Shown one piece after another: positions 14,746-22,721 of a DNA stretch of 41,050 nt. Source of the stretch: JAZDJP01 sp043803805 (GTDB lineage: Bacteria > Planctomycetota > JAZDJP01); the NCBI GenBank assembly GCA_043803805.1, contig JAZDJP010000145.1, forward strand, positions 1-41,050, written 5' to 3'. Each line of letters starts with the position of its first letter. Position 1 is the stretch's first letter. The position numbers and the translations under genes are program-made. The notes below the pieces were generated by a model. It searched no databases. It was not told the origin of the DNA and was given only the letters and a program-made list of their open reading frames with translations.

Positions 14746-14821
14746 GCACCCTTCGCAACGTTCGATCACACGGCGGACCTCGGCTTCGAAATCCACGGGG
14801 AAGCCCCGGAGACGCTTTTTG

Positions 14822-17086
14822 CTAAGAAACGAGTCCCCGCGCCTCGGCCGCCAGATGCCCCAGGAGCGGGACATCGGCGCCGCCGGAAATTTCATCGAGG
14901 AGATTCACCCGCCGCTGAAGAGCCCTCCCGACCGCCGGAAACGCCATGCCCCGCGCGGCAATCCGCCCGATCCGGAGATCGTTGAAAACGATCTGGGCGA
15001 TACCCAGCCGATCTTCCGCGGCGTCGCGGCCGGCAAAAAAACAATCGAGCGCCGCCTCCGCCCGCGCGACATCCCCGGCGAGCCAGGCGGCCAGGCCCTC
15101 CGCCCCCACTCGCGCCGACGCGATGTACCGCTCGGGCAGGGCCGTCATGAGCGGCAGAAGATCCTCCGCCCCGCGGCGGGCGCCTTCCGGATCCCCCGCC
15201 AGACACCGGCAGATCTCACGCAAGACCACCACCCCCATGACTTGAGGCGAATGCCGATCCGGCTCGATCCGGGCGAGAAGCGCCACCGCCTCGTCCGGGC
15301 GCCCGTCGAGCAGGAGCGCCCGCGCCGTGATGTCCAGGGCCGCGTGATCATAGCGGCCGGTTGTCGGATTCCCGGGAAGAACGGAAGCGACCTCGCGCCG
15401 GGCCTCCTCCCACCGTCCCTCCGCGAGGGCAAGCAATCCGGCCGCCACCCTCCGCTCCTCCTTGACAAGCGGGGTGAACGAGACCGGGTCCACGGCGTCA
15501 ATCGCCGCAAGAATCTCCCGGGCCTCCGGGAGGTCGCCCAGCGCGATCCGGGCCCTGACGCATCCCAGCGCCGACACGGCGAAATTCAGGGGATTCGAGC
15601 GGGCCGGGAACGCCTTGAGGCCCTCCTCGTAATGTTCGCGCGATTTGCGGTAGTCCTTTCGCATGGCGAACATGTCGCCCAGCAGATTGTAGTACAGTCC
15701 CCGTTCCATCGCATCGAAAGGCCCCTCCACGCATGCGCGGGCGTAGCGGGCCAGCACGGCATCCGCCATCTCGAACCGCCCGGCGGCCTTTTCCACGTTG
15801 GTGAGGTCGTGAAGAATGAGATGGCGCAGACGGCCCGCGACAGGTCCCGTCTCCATCACCAAAACACGCTCGGCCTCCTCGAGAAGGGGCCTCGCCTCCT
15901 CGAAAGCCGAAGCATCCTGAAGACACCGGGCCATCGCCTGGAGGACCGCCACGAGAATGATAGCGCTCTTCGACCGCCGGGCCAGTTCCAACGCCTTCCC
16001 GAACGCCTCACGCTCCGCCGCACGATCCCCGCACATGTGCCGGAAGAGACCGATGAAACGGCAGGCATCGGCCCGGGTGACGGGATCCGACGTGAGCCGG
16101 ACGGCCTCCCGGGCGCAGGCCTCCCCTTCCTCGTAATTGGCGAGAAAAAAATCCATCCGGGCCAGGGCCACATACACCCGGGCCCGCTCCCGCCGGAAAA
16201 CGCCTTCGGGCACGGTCTGGAGGAGCTGGCGGTATTCGCGGCCGGCCTCGGCGTAATAACCCCGGCGCGCCGTTTCCTGACACTCCCGCCCCATCCGATC
16301 GAGGTTGTATTCCAGAATGAACAATTTGAACCGGAGGTAATCCTGCTCCTCCCGTTTCAGCGCGAACGTCCCGCGCCCCCCCTGCGCCGCGCGCAGGCCG
16401 TCCTCGATGCGGACGATCCGTTCCTCGACATCCAGCTGATCCTCGATGATTCGCGGGATGTCCGGGTCCCGGAAATAAAAATCATACCGGCGCCGTCCCC
16501 GCTCGTCCCCGGCGTTCTCCCGGGCGAGGCGTTCGACCTCCTCCTCCACCAACGGGTGCCCGAGAAGAATGCTCGGCGTACCCCCCGCGTGGGCGTCCGG
16601 CCGCTCGTCCGCGATCCGGCGGAATAAATTATATCGCTCGTAGAATGGAACATGATGGGGCTCCACCATGACGAGCATCCGGTCCGCCCCGGCGATCCGG
16701 CGGGCGTACAGCCAGATGTAGCGAAAGAGCTGCGCAAGGACATCAATGCCCTTCCGCCCGAGCGCGCGGCTGGAGGCGAACTTGGACACCTCGCACAATT
16801 TTTCCCCCGACGCACGGAGCGCCGCAAGACGGTCGCCGAAAACCCCCTGCGACGGAAGCCCGACCGGGGAGTCCAGAACGAGGGTGGCCGTCACCACCAC
16901 ACGCCCCTCCCGCATCCCGACGAAGACGCGCGTCTCCGGGAGGGCGTCAAATAAATAAATCCGCATCGCCACCGGATCGATCCGGCAGTACCCCATCCGG
17001 ATGTAATTCTCGTAGACGAGGCGGCAGGACTGATCGAGGTGCTCCCGGCGGTCCGCGATGATGTAGTCAACATCCCCGATTTTCAT
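14822..17086 (-). CDS. FeeM-like N-acyl amino acid synthase domain fused to a TPR region
   Basis: 754 aa. The first 190 residues look like the GNAT-related catalytic core of FeeM-type N-acyl amino acid synthases. They run from HLDQSCRLVYENYIRMGY through FVGMREGRVVVTATLVLDS and EVSKFASSRALG to MVEPHHVPFYERYNLFRRI, the last being the usual fY.r.gF end of the fold. These enzymes move a fatty acyl group from acyl carrier protein to an amino acid. From about residue 255 to the end the chain is entirely alpha-helical with TPR-like repeats, including YYNLLGDMFAMRKDYRKSRE. There is no signal peptide or membrane segment, so it is cytoplasmic. It is divergent from, and 48 bases away from, the peptidase-acetyltransferase gene. 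Confidence 0.75.
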   Translation of the reverse strand: MKIGDVDYIIADRREHLDQSCRLVYENYIRMGYCRIDPVAMRIYLFDALPETRVFVGMREGRVVVTATLVLDSPVGLPSQGVFGDRLAALRASGEKLCEVSKFASSRALGRKGIDVLAQLFRYIWLYARRIAGADRMLVMVEPHHVPFYERYNLFRRIADERPDAHAGGTPSILLGHPLVEEEVERLARENAGDERGRRRYDFYFRDPDIPRIIEDQLDVEERIVRIEDGLRAAQGGRGTFALKREEQDYLRFKLFILEYNLDRMGRECQETARRGYYAEAGREYRQLLQTVPEGVFRRERARVYVALARMDFFLANYEEGEACAREAVRLTSDPVTRADACRFIGLFRHMCGDRAAEREAFGKALELARRSKSAIILVAVLQAMARCLQDASAFEEARPLLEEAERVLVMETGPVAGRLRHLILHDLTNVEKAAGRFEMADAVLARYARACVEGPFDAMERGLYYNLLGDMFAMRKDYRKSREHYEEGLKAFPARSNPLNFAVSALGCVRARIALGDLPEAREILAAIDAVDPVSFTPLVKEERRVAAGLLALAEGRWEEARREVASVLPGNPTTGRYDHAALDITARALLLDGRPDEAVALLARIEPDRHSPQVMGVVVLREICRCLAGDPEGARRGAEDLLPLMTALPERYIASARVGAEGLAAWLAGDVARAEAALDCFFAGRDAAEDRLGIAQIVFNDLRIGRIAARGMAFPAVGRALQRRVNLLDEISGGADVPLLGHLAAEARGLVS

Positions 17087-17095
17087 AATCCACCG

Positions 17096-17123
17096 TTGAA
17101 TTTCCAGAAGCCCCCAGTAAGAT
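17096..17123 (+). promoter_or_regulatory. Possible sigma-70 promoter for the M28-AAC(3) gene
   Basis: TTGAAT, 16 bases, TAAGAT, in the 48-base gap between divergent starts. It would give a leader of only a few bases before the ATG at 17135. Both hexamers match consensus at four positions; weak. Confidence 0.3.
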
Positions 17124-17134
17124 TACACATCCTC

Positions 17135-19819
17135 ATGACAAAGTCCACACCCTTGCCGCAACGGAAACCCCGCGTGGACCGCCCCCTGCGACGACCCACC
17201 GGGGCGCCCAAATCGCTCGCGGCATTCTGCCGCACCGTCCTGCCGATCCTCCACCGGGCGGCGGACGGGAAACGAATTCTCGCCGATGTCCACCGCATTT
17301 TACGCACCGACCGATGGATTTCATTCGACAAGTTTCGTGAAACCACCAAGACCCTCGCGGGCGCCTACGCCGCGGCCGGGGCGAAAACCGAGGTCTACCG
17401 CGCCCCCACCGCCGGGCCCGTGGGCATCGGGAAATGGGTCATCCCCGAGGCCGCCGACGTCCGGACCGTCACGGCGGACATCCTCGCGCCCGTCAGGAAA
17501 CGTATCATCGACTATCGCCGCAACCCCTGGGGTGCGGCCCTCTGGTCCACGAGCACCCCGCCGGGAGGGGTGACCGGCGTGCTCGCCGTCGTGGACACGA
17601 TGGAGGCCCTCCGGAAAATCAAGCCCGGCCGCCTGGCCGGACGGATCGTCCTCACCCGGATGCCCCTCGCGCAACAGATCCGCAACTGGTATGAACACAG
17701 GATCCTCGCCATCATCTCCGACACGCCGGTGGGCGGCGCCCCCGAAGCCACGAACTGGGCCAAGTTCGGCTGGGGGGGCGTGGCCCTTGAAACGGGAAAC
17801 GCCCGTCTGGTCGGGCTGTCACTATCCTCCGTCGAGGGGGACCGCCTCCGCGCCCTCCACCAAAAGCATGGAACCGTGACGCTCCACATAAACGTGGACA
17901 TCCACCGGTATCAGGGGACACATGACGTGGTGAGCGGGATCGTCCCCGGGCGGAACGATCCCCAGGATGAACTCTGGACGATCGCCCACAGCGCCGAGCC
18001 CGGCGCCGCCGACAACACCTCCGGGGTGGCGGTGTCTCTGGAAATGGCGCGGATTCTCCTGATGCTGTCCCGAACGGGGAAAATCCCCCCGCCCCGCCGA
18101 TCCCTGCGATTCCTCCACGGCATCGAATGCTACGGGTTCTTCCATTATCTGGAGCATGTCGAACGCCTCCAGACGCCTCTGGCCGGAGTGTGCGTCGACA
18201 CCGTCGGCACGCGCCCGAATGCGGGGGACGGGAAAATCAAGTGGTACCAGACCCATCCCGCCACCGCGCCGTTCCCCGACCTCGTGGGGGAAACCATCCT
18301 GCACGCGTCGCTGTCCCTCACGAATCCCGGCTACCGTGGCATTGTCATGCCCTTCCGCTCCACCGACGACACCCTCGTGAACGACCCCCAGTACGGGTTC
18401 CCCTGCCCGTGGATCACCACGCACCCCTTCCGGGGCTACCACAGTTCGGCGGACACTCTCGACGTGCTTGACCCGAAGGGCCTCGCTCTCGCCTCGGCCT
18501 CCATGGCCGGGTACCTGTACTACCTCGCCCAGGCGGAAACTCCCGAGGCCCTGGAACTCGCCGCCTGGCAGACGGAACAGATCCTGCCGGACCTGGCGAA
18601 GGCGAAACGCGACGGATCCATCGAACGAACCGCCCTGCTCCGCCACCGCCACGCCGCCTCCCTGAAACACCTGGCGCGCTGGTTCTGGGGCGGGGAAAAG
18701 GAATCTCTCCTTCGGTATTTCGCCGTCTGCGAACGACGCGTCGCCGACGGATCCCTCCGGAAGTCCCTTCGCGCCGTCCCGTCCGGCGCACCGGGCGCCG
18801 ACGTCGCACGACACGTCGTCCGCCGGAAAATCCCGCTGGCCATCCAACATGAAACCCTCTGGCCGAAATTTGGCGAACGCTTCAACACCATCGGACATCC
18901 CCACCATGTGATTTTCTGGGCCGACGGGCGGCGTTCCATCCGGGACATCTGGACCCTCTACAACAGCACCCGCCGGGTTCCGGTAAAATTCCCGGCCGAA
19001 TTCGGAAAATTGGCGGACTACTGCCGGCTCATGGCCGACATCGGGTGGGCGGACCTCGTGGACCCGGCCCGGGCGGCGACGAAGGAACGCCTCGTCAAGG
19101 ACCTCCGGGCCCTCGGGGTGAAACCGGGCATGGACCTCATCGTCCACAGCGCGCTTTCAAAACTCGGACCGGTCCTGGGCGGCGCGGAAACGGTGGTGGA
19201 CGCCCTCCTCGAAGCGGTGGGCACGGATGGAACCCTCTTCATGCCCTCCTTCAACCACTCCCTCGCCAACGTCTACAACCCGCTCACCACCCCCACCACC
19301 AACGGCGCCATCCCGGACGTCTTCTGGCGGCGGCCGGGAGTGATCCGGAGCATGCACCCGAGCCATGCCGTGGCGGCGTACGGCCCCAAGGCGCGCGAAT
19401 GGTGCGCCGGCCACCTCGAGAATGGCATCTGGGCGGCGGAAAGCCCCATCGGGCGGCTCGTCCACAACGGGGGATGGGTGCTCCTCCTCGGCGTGGACCA
19501 CAACGCCACGACCGCCTACCACATCGCCGAGATTTCGCTGAATTGCGGCTGCCTCGACCAGTTCGGAAGCGTGGACCGGGTGGTGACGCCGGACGGCTCC
19601 GTGAAGGCCGTGCCGGGCCTCGCCTGGCGGGCCGGCGGGTGCCCGGTGAATCCGCGGAAAATGAACACCACCCTGGACGAAAAAGGACTCCACGTCCGGG
19701 GCAAGGTGGGCCTTGCCGACGCCGTCCTCGTCAAGGCGATTGACGTCTGGAACGAACGGCGGGAACACCTGAAGGACGTCTGCCCCACCTGCAAGGTCAA
19801 ACCGGATCGAAGGCGATAA
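17135..19819 (+). CDS. Fusion of M28-like metallopeptidase and AAC(3)-family N-acetyltransferase
   Basis: 894 aa from the ATG at 17135 (the frame is open further upstream into the divergent gene). Residues about 50-500 form an M28/DUF4910-like aminopeptidase. The two-zinc ligand set is visible: H in TIAHSAEPG, D in AADNTSGVA (about 293), E in HGIECYG (about 331), D in CVDTVG (about 354) and H in GYHSSADT (about 436). A linker with a winged-helix-like stretch (RRSIRDIWTLYNSTRRVPVK) follows. Residues about 645-880 are an aminoglycoside 3-N-acetyltransferase-type domain (LGVKPGMDLIVHSALSKLG; RSMHPSHAVAAYGPKA; WVLLLGVDHNATTAYHIAE). No signal peptide, so both act in the cytoplasm. AAC(3) relatives also serve in natural-product biosynthesis; resistance should not be assumed. 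Confidence 0.85.
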   Translation: MTKSTPLPQRKPRVDRPLRRPTGAPKSLAAFCRTVLPILHRAADGKRILADVHRILRTDRWISFDKFRETTKTLAGAYAAAGAKTEVYRAPTAGPVGIGKWVIPEAADVRTVTADILAPVRKRIIDYRRNPWGAALWSTSTPPGGVTGVLAVVDTMEALRKIKPGRLAGRIVLTRMPLAQQIRNWYEHRILAIISDTPVGGAPEATNWAKFGWGGVALETGNARLVGLSLSSVEGDRLRALHQKHGTVTLHINVDIHRYQGTHDVVSGIVPGRNDPQDELWTIAHSAEPGAADNTSGVAVSLEMARILLMLSRTGKIPPPRRSLRFLHGIECYGFFHYLEHVERLQTPLAGVCVDTVGTRPNAGDGKIKWYQTHPATAPFPDLVGETILHASLSLTNPGYRGIVMPFRSTDDTLVNDPQYGFPCPWITTHPFRGYHSSADTLDVLDPKGLALASASMAGYLYYLAQAETPEALELAAWQTEQILPDLAKAKRDGSIERTALLRHRHAASLKHLARWFWGGEKESLLRYFAVCERRVADGSLRKSLRAVPSGAPGADVARHVVRRKIPLAIQHETLWPKFGERFNTIGHPHHVIFWADGRRSIRDIWTLYNSTRRVPVKFPAEFGKLADYCRLMADIGWADLVDPARAATKERLVKDLRALGVKPGMDLIVHSALSKLGPVLGGAETVVDALLEAVGTDGTLFMPSFNHSLANVYNPLTTPTTNGAIPDVFWRRPGVIRSMHPSHAVAAYGPKAREWCAGHLENGIWAAESPIGRLVHNGGWVLLLGVDHNATTAYHIAEISLNCGCLDQFGSVDRVVTPDGSVKAVPGLAWRAGGCPVNPRKMNTTLDEKGLHVRGKVGLADAVLVKAIDVWNERREHLKDVCPTCKVKPDRRR

Positions 19820-19851
19820 ACCGTAGAAAAAACAATTGGCGGGCAACCCGT

Positions 19852-20394
19852 CTATTGAGCACTCTTTCCCTTTTCCCTGTAGCAAACACCGTCATACCGA
19901 TAACTATAAACCTCCTCTTCCCCACTCCAGTAAACAAGATCGATATCCCGACACCCGCTTGTACGGCGCGGCAACAAGCGAGCTGCATCGTGACGCCCCG
20001 CCAGCACAAGGTCGAACTTTTCCCCCGGTCTCCCTTTGAACACCCAGCACGAAATCGAATGCGCTCCGCAAAAGGTCGGGAGGTAGCGTACCGGATAAGC
20101 CAGGTAATCCGTAACACCATCGGGATCCAGTTGGATCGGGAGCACGGCGATCAAGGATGATTCGTCCGACCACAAATCCTGTTTTCGATCATCCTCAAGT
20201 CCTTCCCGTTCGATTTCAAAAACCTGAGCCACAATCTCAGGTGGTGCCATTTGTTTGTTTTTCGCATTCATCAGATCTTCAAGCATACATTCGATTTCCG
20301 TGTCCTGCGATGGTGTGTATGAGCAGACAAAAAAACTAGCGGTCACACCCACAGCCATCACAAGACGGGCTTTGACGGAAGGCCAACGACTCAT
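19852..20394 (-). CDS. Exported hypothetical protein, 180 aa
   Basis: The ATG at 20394 overlaps the stop of the HicB-like gene (ATGA), so the start is set by coupling. The N-terminus (MSRWPSVKARLVMAVGVTAS) continues FFVCSYTPSQD: a signal peptide, perhaps with a non-standard lipoprotein cysteine. The mature part has a LDPDGVTDYLAYPVRYL segment, then CGAHSISCWVFKGRPGEKFDLVL and DIDLVYWSGEEEVYSYRYDG. This pattern resembles exported proteins with a DxDGxxD-like stretch, a CG..S..W.F strand and a terminal YRYDG, whose role is unknown. Two or three cysteines might form disulfides. It converges with the peptidase-acetyltransferase gene 32 bases away. Confidence 0.7.
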   Translation of the reverse strand: MSRWPSVKARLVMAVGVTASFFVCSYTPSQDTEIECMLEDLMNAKNKQMAPPEIVAQVFEIEREGLEDDRKQDLWSDESSLIAVLPIQLDPDGVTDYLAYPVRYLPTFCGAHSISCWVFKGRPGEKFDLVLAGRHDAARLLPRRTSGCRDIDLVYWSGEEEVYSYRYDGVCYREKGKSAQ

Positions 20395-20591
20395 GCCGGT
20401 ACCGCGAATACTTCCTTCAATTCGGGAATGCTTTCGCCGTGTTCCAGACGGTCCGCGAGCACCCGGAGGGCCAGCGCCTCCACACGGGACACCGCTTCCT
20501 CCCGCGTCGTCCCGTAGGCCATGACACCGGAAAGATCCGGAACCTCGGCAATCCATCGCCCGTCAGTTTCTCGTTCAATTTCGACATTCAT
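20391..20591 (-). CDS. HicB-like antitoxin-family protein without HicA partner
   Basis: 66 aa, ATG at 20591 after AGGGAGGGTGGC. It matches the HicB partial RNase-H-like fold: MNVEIERETDGRWIAEVPDL, SGVMAYGTTREEAVSRVEAL, and a short end (HGESIPELKEVFAVPA). It has no separate DNA-binding domain. In toxin-antitoxin loci HicB pairs with the small RNase HicA; here neither side encodes HicA, and the coupled downstream gene encodes an exported protein. Stand-alone HicB genes are common and often have unknown roles. Confidence 0.8.
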   Translation of the reverse strand: MNVEIERETDGRWIAEVPDLSGVMAYGTTREEAVSRVEALALRVLADRLEHGESIPELKEVFAVPA

Positions 20592-20673
20592 GCCACCCTC
20601 CCTTCACTCACCTTCATCCTGCTATGTTATCCCACCCTCTACCGTTATCAAAGAAAATGCCTATACTGGGGTC

Positions 20674-21234
20674 GTGGGCGACTCCCGAATCCCGTTTCAT
20701 CGCCGCCCCGCCGGATGGGCCGTGGCGGCTCTTGTCGCGGCGGCATCCCTTCTCGGCCCCTCCATCGCCCGGTGGACCCATGCCCGCCTCGTCGAATACC
20801 GGATCAACCGGTACACCCCCCTCATCGAGACGCACGCCCGGGCGAACGGCCTGTCCGTACCGCTCGTCCGGGCGATCATCCGGGCGGAAAGCGGTGGGCG
20901 GCCCGGGGCGGTGTCGGCGCGGGGGGCAAAGGGACTCATGCAGGTGATGGAAGACGCCGAACGGGAGGTCCTGACCGCCCGGAAAATCCCCCGGGGCGAT
21001 CTTTTCAACCCGGAATACAACATCGCCGTCGGAACAGCATACCTCTCCCGTCTCCTGCGCCGATTCGGGAACGACCCCTGGCGGGCGGTCGCCGCCTACC
21101 ACGCGGGTCCGACGCGAATTGAGAAACTCGCCCGGGAATCCCCGGGGAAAACCGGCCGGGAGATCGTTGAAACCGGGGCGCCGCGAGGCACCGTGTTGTA
21201 CGTCAGGGCGGTGATGGAGAGGGCGGGGGAATAA
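20674..21234 (+). CDS. Lytic transglycosylase (SLT domain), membrane-anchored
   Basis: 186 aa from the GTG at 20674; the frame is open to 20521 but the extra N-terminus overlaps the divergent hicB-like gene. One N-terminal helix (AVAALVAAASLLGPSIARW) anchors it or serves as a signal peptide. The domain has the family-1 lytic transglycosylase motifs: AIIRAESGGRPGAVSARGAKGLMQVM with the catalytic Glu in AESG, then NPEYNIAVGTAYLSRLL and AVAAYHAGP. It cleaves the MurNAc-GlcNAc bond of peptidoglycan in the periplasm. A TATACT hexamer ends 6 bases before the GTG, which would make the mRNA leaderless. Similar to the C-terminal part of Slt70, but a short stand-alone version. Confidence 0.87.
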   Translation: MGDSRIPFHRRPAGWAVAALVAAASLLGPSIARWTHARLVEYRINRYTPLIETHARANGLSVPLVRAIIRAESGGRPGAVSARGAKGLMQVMEDAEREVLTARKIPRGDLFNPEYNIAVGTAYLSRLLRRFGNDPWRAVAAYHAGPTRIEKLARESPGKTGREIVETGAPRGTVLYVRAVMERAGE

Positions 21235-21244
21235 GACAGTCGGC

Positions 21245-21308
21245 GAGTCAGCAAGTCTCGGAGTCTGAGAGTCTTGGAGTCTGAGAGTCTTGGAGTCTGG
21301 GAGTCTAG
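21245..21308. repeat. Eight-base tandem repeat, GAGTCTNN
   Basis: Six perfect GAGTCTNN units lie at 21261-21308 (units ending GA, TG, GA, TG, GG, AG), preceded by two degenerate units (GAGTCAGC, AAGTCTCG). The 16-base pair GAGTCTGAGAGTCTTG occurs twice in a row. It is in the gap between the convergent lytic transglycosylase and lemA genes; the rest of that gap to 21382 shows nothing recognisable. Confidence 0.85.
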
Positions 21309-21382
21309 AGAATCGCATGAAGGGAATAGGACGAAAGAAACAAGTTCTGAGTGCTGAGTGCGAATGAAATTCCGAACTTCTT

Positions 21383-21949
21383 TTAACCAGCAACGGATGG
21401 CACGGCCGTTTGAATGGATTCGACCTCGAAATATTCCCCGGGGGTGAAGCCGAACCACCCCGCCGCGAAATTCGACGGAAACTGGCCGACACGGGTGTTC
21501 AAGTCCCGGACGTTCGCGTTGAAGAACCGCCGGGCCGCCTGGATGCGATCCTCGGTGTTCGCCAGTTCCTTCTGAAGGGCCAGAAACTGGGTATTCGCCT
21601 TCAGGTCCGGGTACCGTTCCACCACGGCCAGCAGCGTCCGAAGCCCCTTCACCAGGTTATTCTCGTCCGCCGCCTGGGAGGTGGGGGATCCGGTCGAGGC
21701 GACAGCGGCGTTCCGGAGGGCCGCCACGTTCTCCAGAACCCCCTTCTCATGGGCGGCATACCCCTTCACCGTCGCCACGAGATTCGGGATGAGGTCGTAA
21801 CGGCGCTTGAGTTCCGTGTCCACGTTGGACCACGACTCCCGGCACTGATTCCGGAGTTTGACAAAGCCATTGTACGTGGCCCAGAGCCAGACCGCCGCGA
21901 TAAACAGCGGAATCCCGACGATGACCAGCGCCGGCATAATCATTTCCAT
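21383..21949 (-). CDS. lemA: LemA family protein
   Basis: 188 aa. It has one N-terminal membrane helix (MEMIMPALVIVGIPLFIAAV) followed by a long helical domain with the LemA signature: YNGFVKLRNQCRESWSNVDT, ELKRRYDLIPNLVATVKGYA and FNANVRDLNTRVGQFPSNFA. The length is typical. LemA proteins are widespread inner-membrane proteins without a settled biochemical role, often found beside DUF3137-type or TPM-domain genes. A GGGGAGGTGACGC ribosome-binding site precedes the ATG. It follows a membrane-anchored hypothetical gene by 42 bases on the same strand. Confidence 0.93.
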   Translation of the reverse strand: MEMIMPALVIVGIPLFIAAVWLWATYNGFVKLRNQCRESWSNVDTELKRRYDLIPNLVATVKGYAAHEKGVLENVAALRNAAVASTGSPTSQAADENNLVKGLRTLLAVVERYPDLKANTQFLALQKELANTEDRIQAARRFFNANVRDLNTRVGQFPSNFAAGWFGFTPGEYFEVESIQTAVPSVAG

Positions 21950-21991
21950 GCGTCACCTCCCCGAAAATGAAACGAACCTGCGACCATCGGC

Positions 21992-22696
21992 TCACGAATC
22001 CGGCGATTTTCCGCCGCCCCTCTCCTCCCAGACGAACCCCGGCACGAGTTCCAGAAGCCCCTCGATGAGCCCCAACGCCGCCTCGTAATCTTCCGGTTTC
22101 CATTTCCGGTTGTCATACACAAGCACGGTGGGCGACTTGAACTCCATCGAGAACCGGACCGGGCGGGACAGCATGAATTCCATCGCCCGCGGGTGAAAGA
22201 TGTCGTAGGCGAATTTCTTGTCCGGCGACTTCACGTAGAACTTCCGGCTGAATTCCGCGGACTCGAAATCAATGTCGTCAATGCCCACCAGTTCCCCCAT
22301 CCGGTCGAGGAATCCCTCGGGGCGGACCCACAAATACGGGAAATTCGCCCCGGGAATCACGAGGATGGCCGAAAGATGGTGATGCGTGGTGGTGCGATGC
22401 CCCTTCGAGTCGGTCGAGTGGGTCTCGTAGTGGTAATCGAAACAGACCGTCTCGCGCCCGTTCCGCCGCCCGTGGAACACGTTGTAGGCGTAGCGATCGT
22501 CCCCCTCGTTGAGAACGCCGTGATATCGGTATCGCCCGGCGATGCCAAGGGGATCTTTCTCCGACCAATCCATTCCCCATCGGTCGGCCAGGGCGCGGAG
22601 GGCCTCCCGCCGCTTCTTCTCGGCCTGATATCCGTAATATGCCAGAACGATCACAGCGATGACGATCAGGACCAAAATCGGAAAAAGCATTTCCAT
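21992..22696 (-). CDS. Membrane-anchored hypothetical protein, DUF3137-like neighbour of lemA
   Basis: 234 aa. One N-terminal helix (MEMLFPILVLIVIAVIVLAY) is followed by a soluble domain that opens with a basic helix (KKRREALRALADRWGM) and contains RYRYHGVLNEGDDRYAYNVF, a histidine-rich strand (TTTHHHLSAILVI) and FSMEFKSPTVLVYDNRKW near the end. The architecture and position next to lemA recall DUF3137-type proteins, but similarity is only in layout. No catalytic motif is visible. It lies between an SDR gene (25 bases upstream) and lemA on the minus strand, probably in one transcript. Confidence 0.7.
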   Translation of the reverse strand: MEMLFPILVLIVIAVIVLAYYGYQAEKKRREALRALADRWGMDWSEKDPLGIAGRYRYHGVLNEGDDRYAYNVFHGRRNGRETVCFDYHYETHSTDSKGHRTTTHHHLSAILVIPGANFPYLWVRPEGFLDRMGELVGIDDIDFESAEFSRKFYVKSPDKKFAYDIFHPRAMEFMLSRPVRFSMEFKSPTVLVYDNRKWKPEDYEAALGLIEGLLELVPGFVWEERGGGKSPDS

Positions 22697-22721
22697 GCCC
22701 TCCGTTTGACGGAATCCCGTT

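Noticed and set aside
14770..14821. Rho-independent terminator after the FeeM-TPR gene
   Set aside because: There is a CGGGG/CCCCG stem but no run of T after it on the minus strand; convincing terminators were not found anywhere in the window.
19090..19780. AAC(3) domain as an antibiotic-resistance gene
   Set aside because: The family also acts in biosynthesis, the domain is fused to a peptidase, and there are no resistance genes or mobile elements around.
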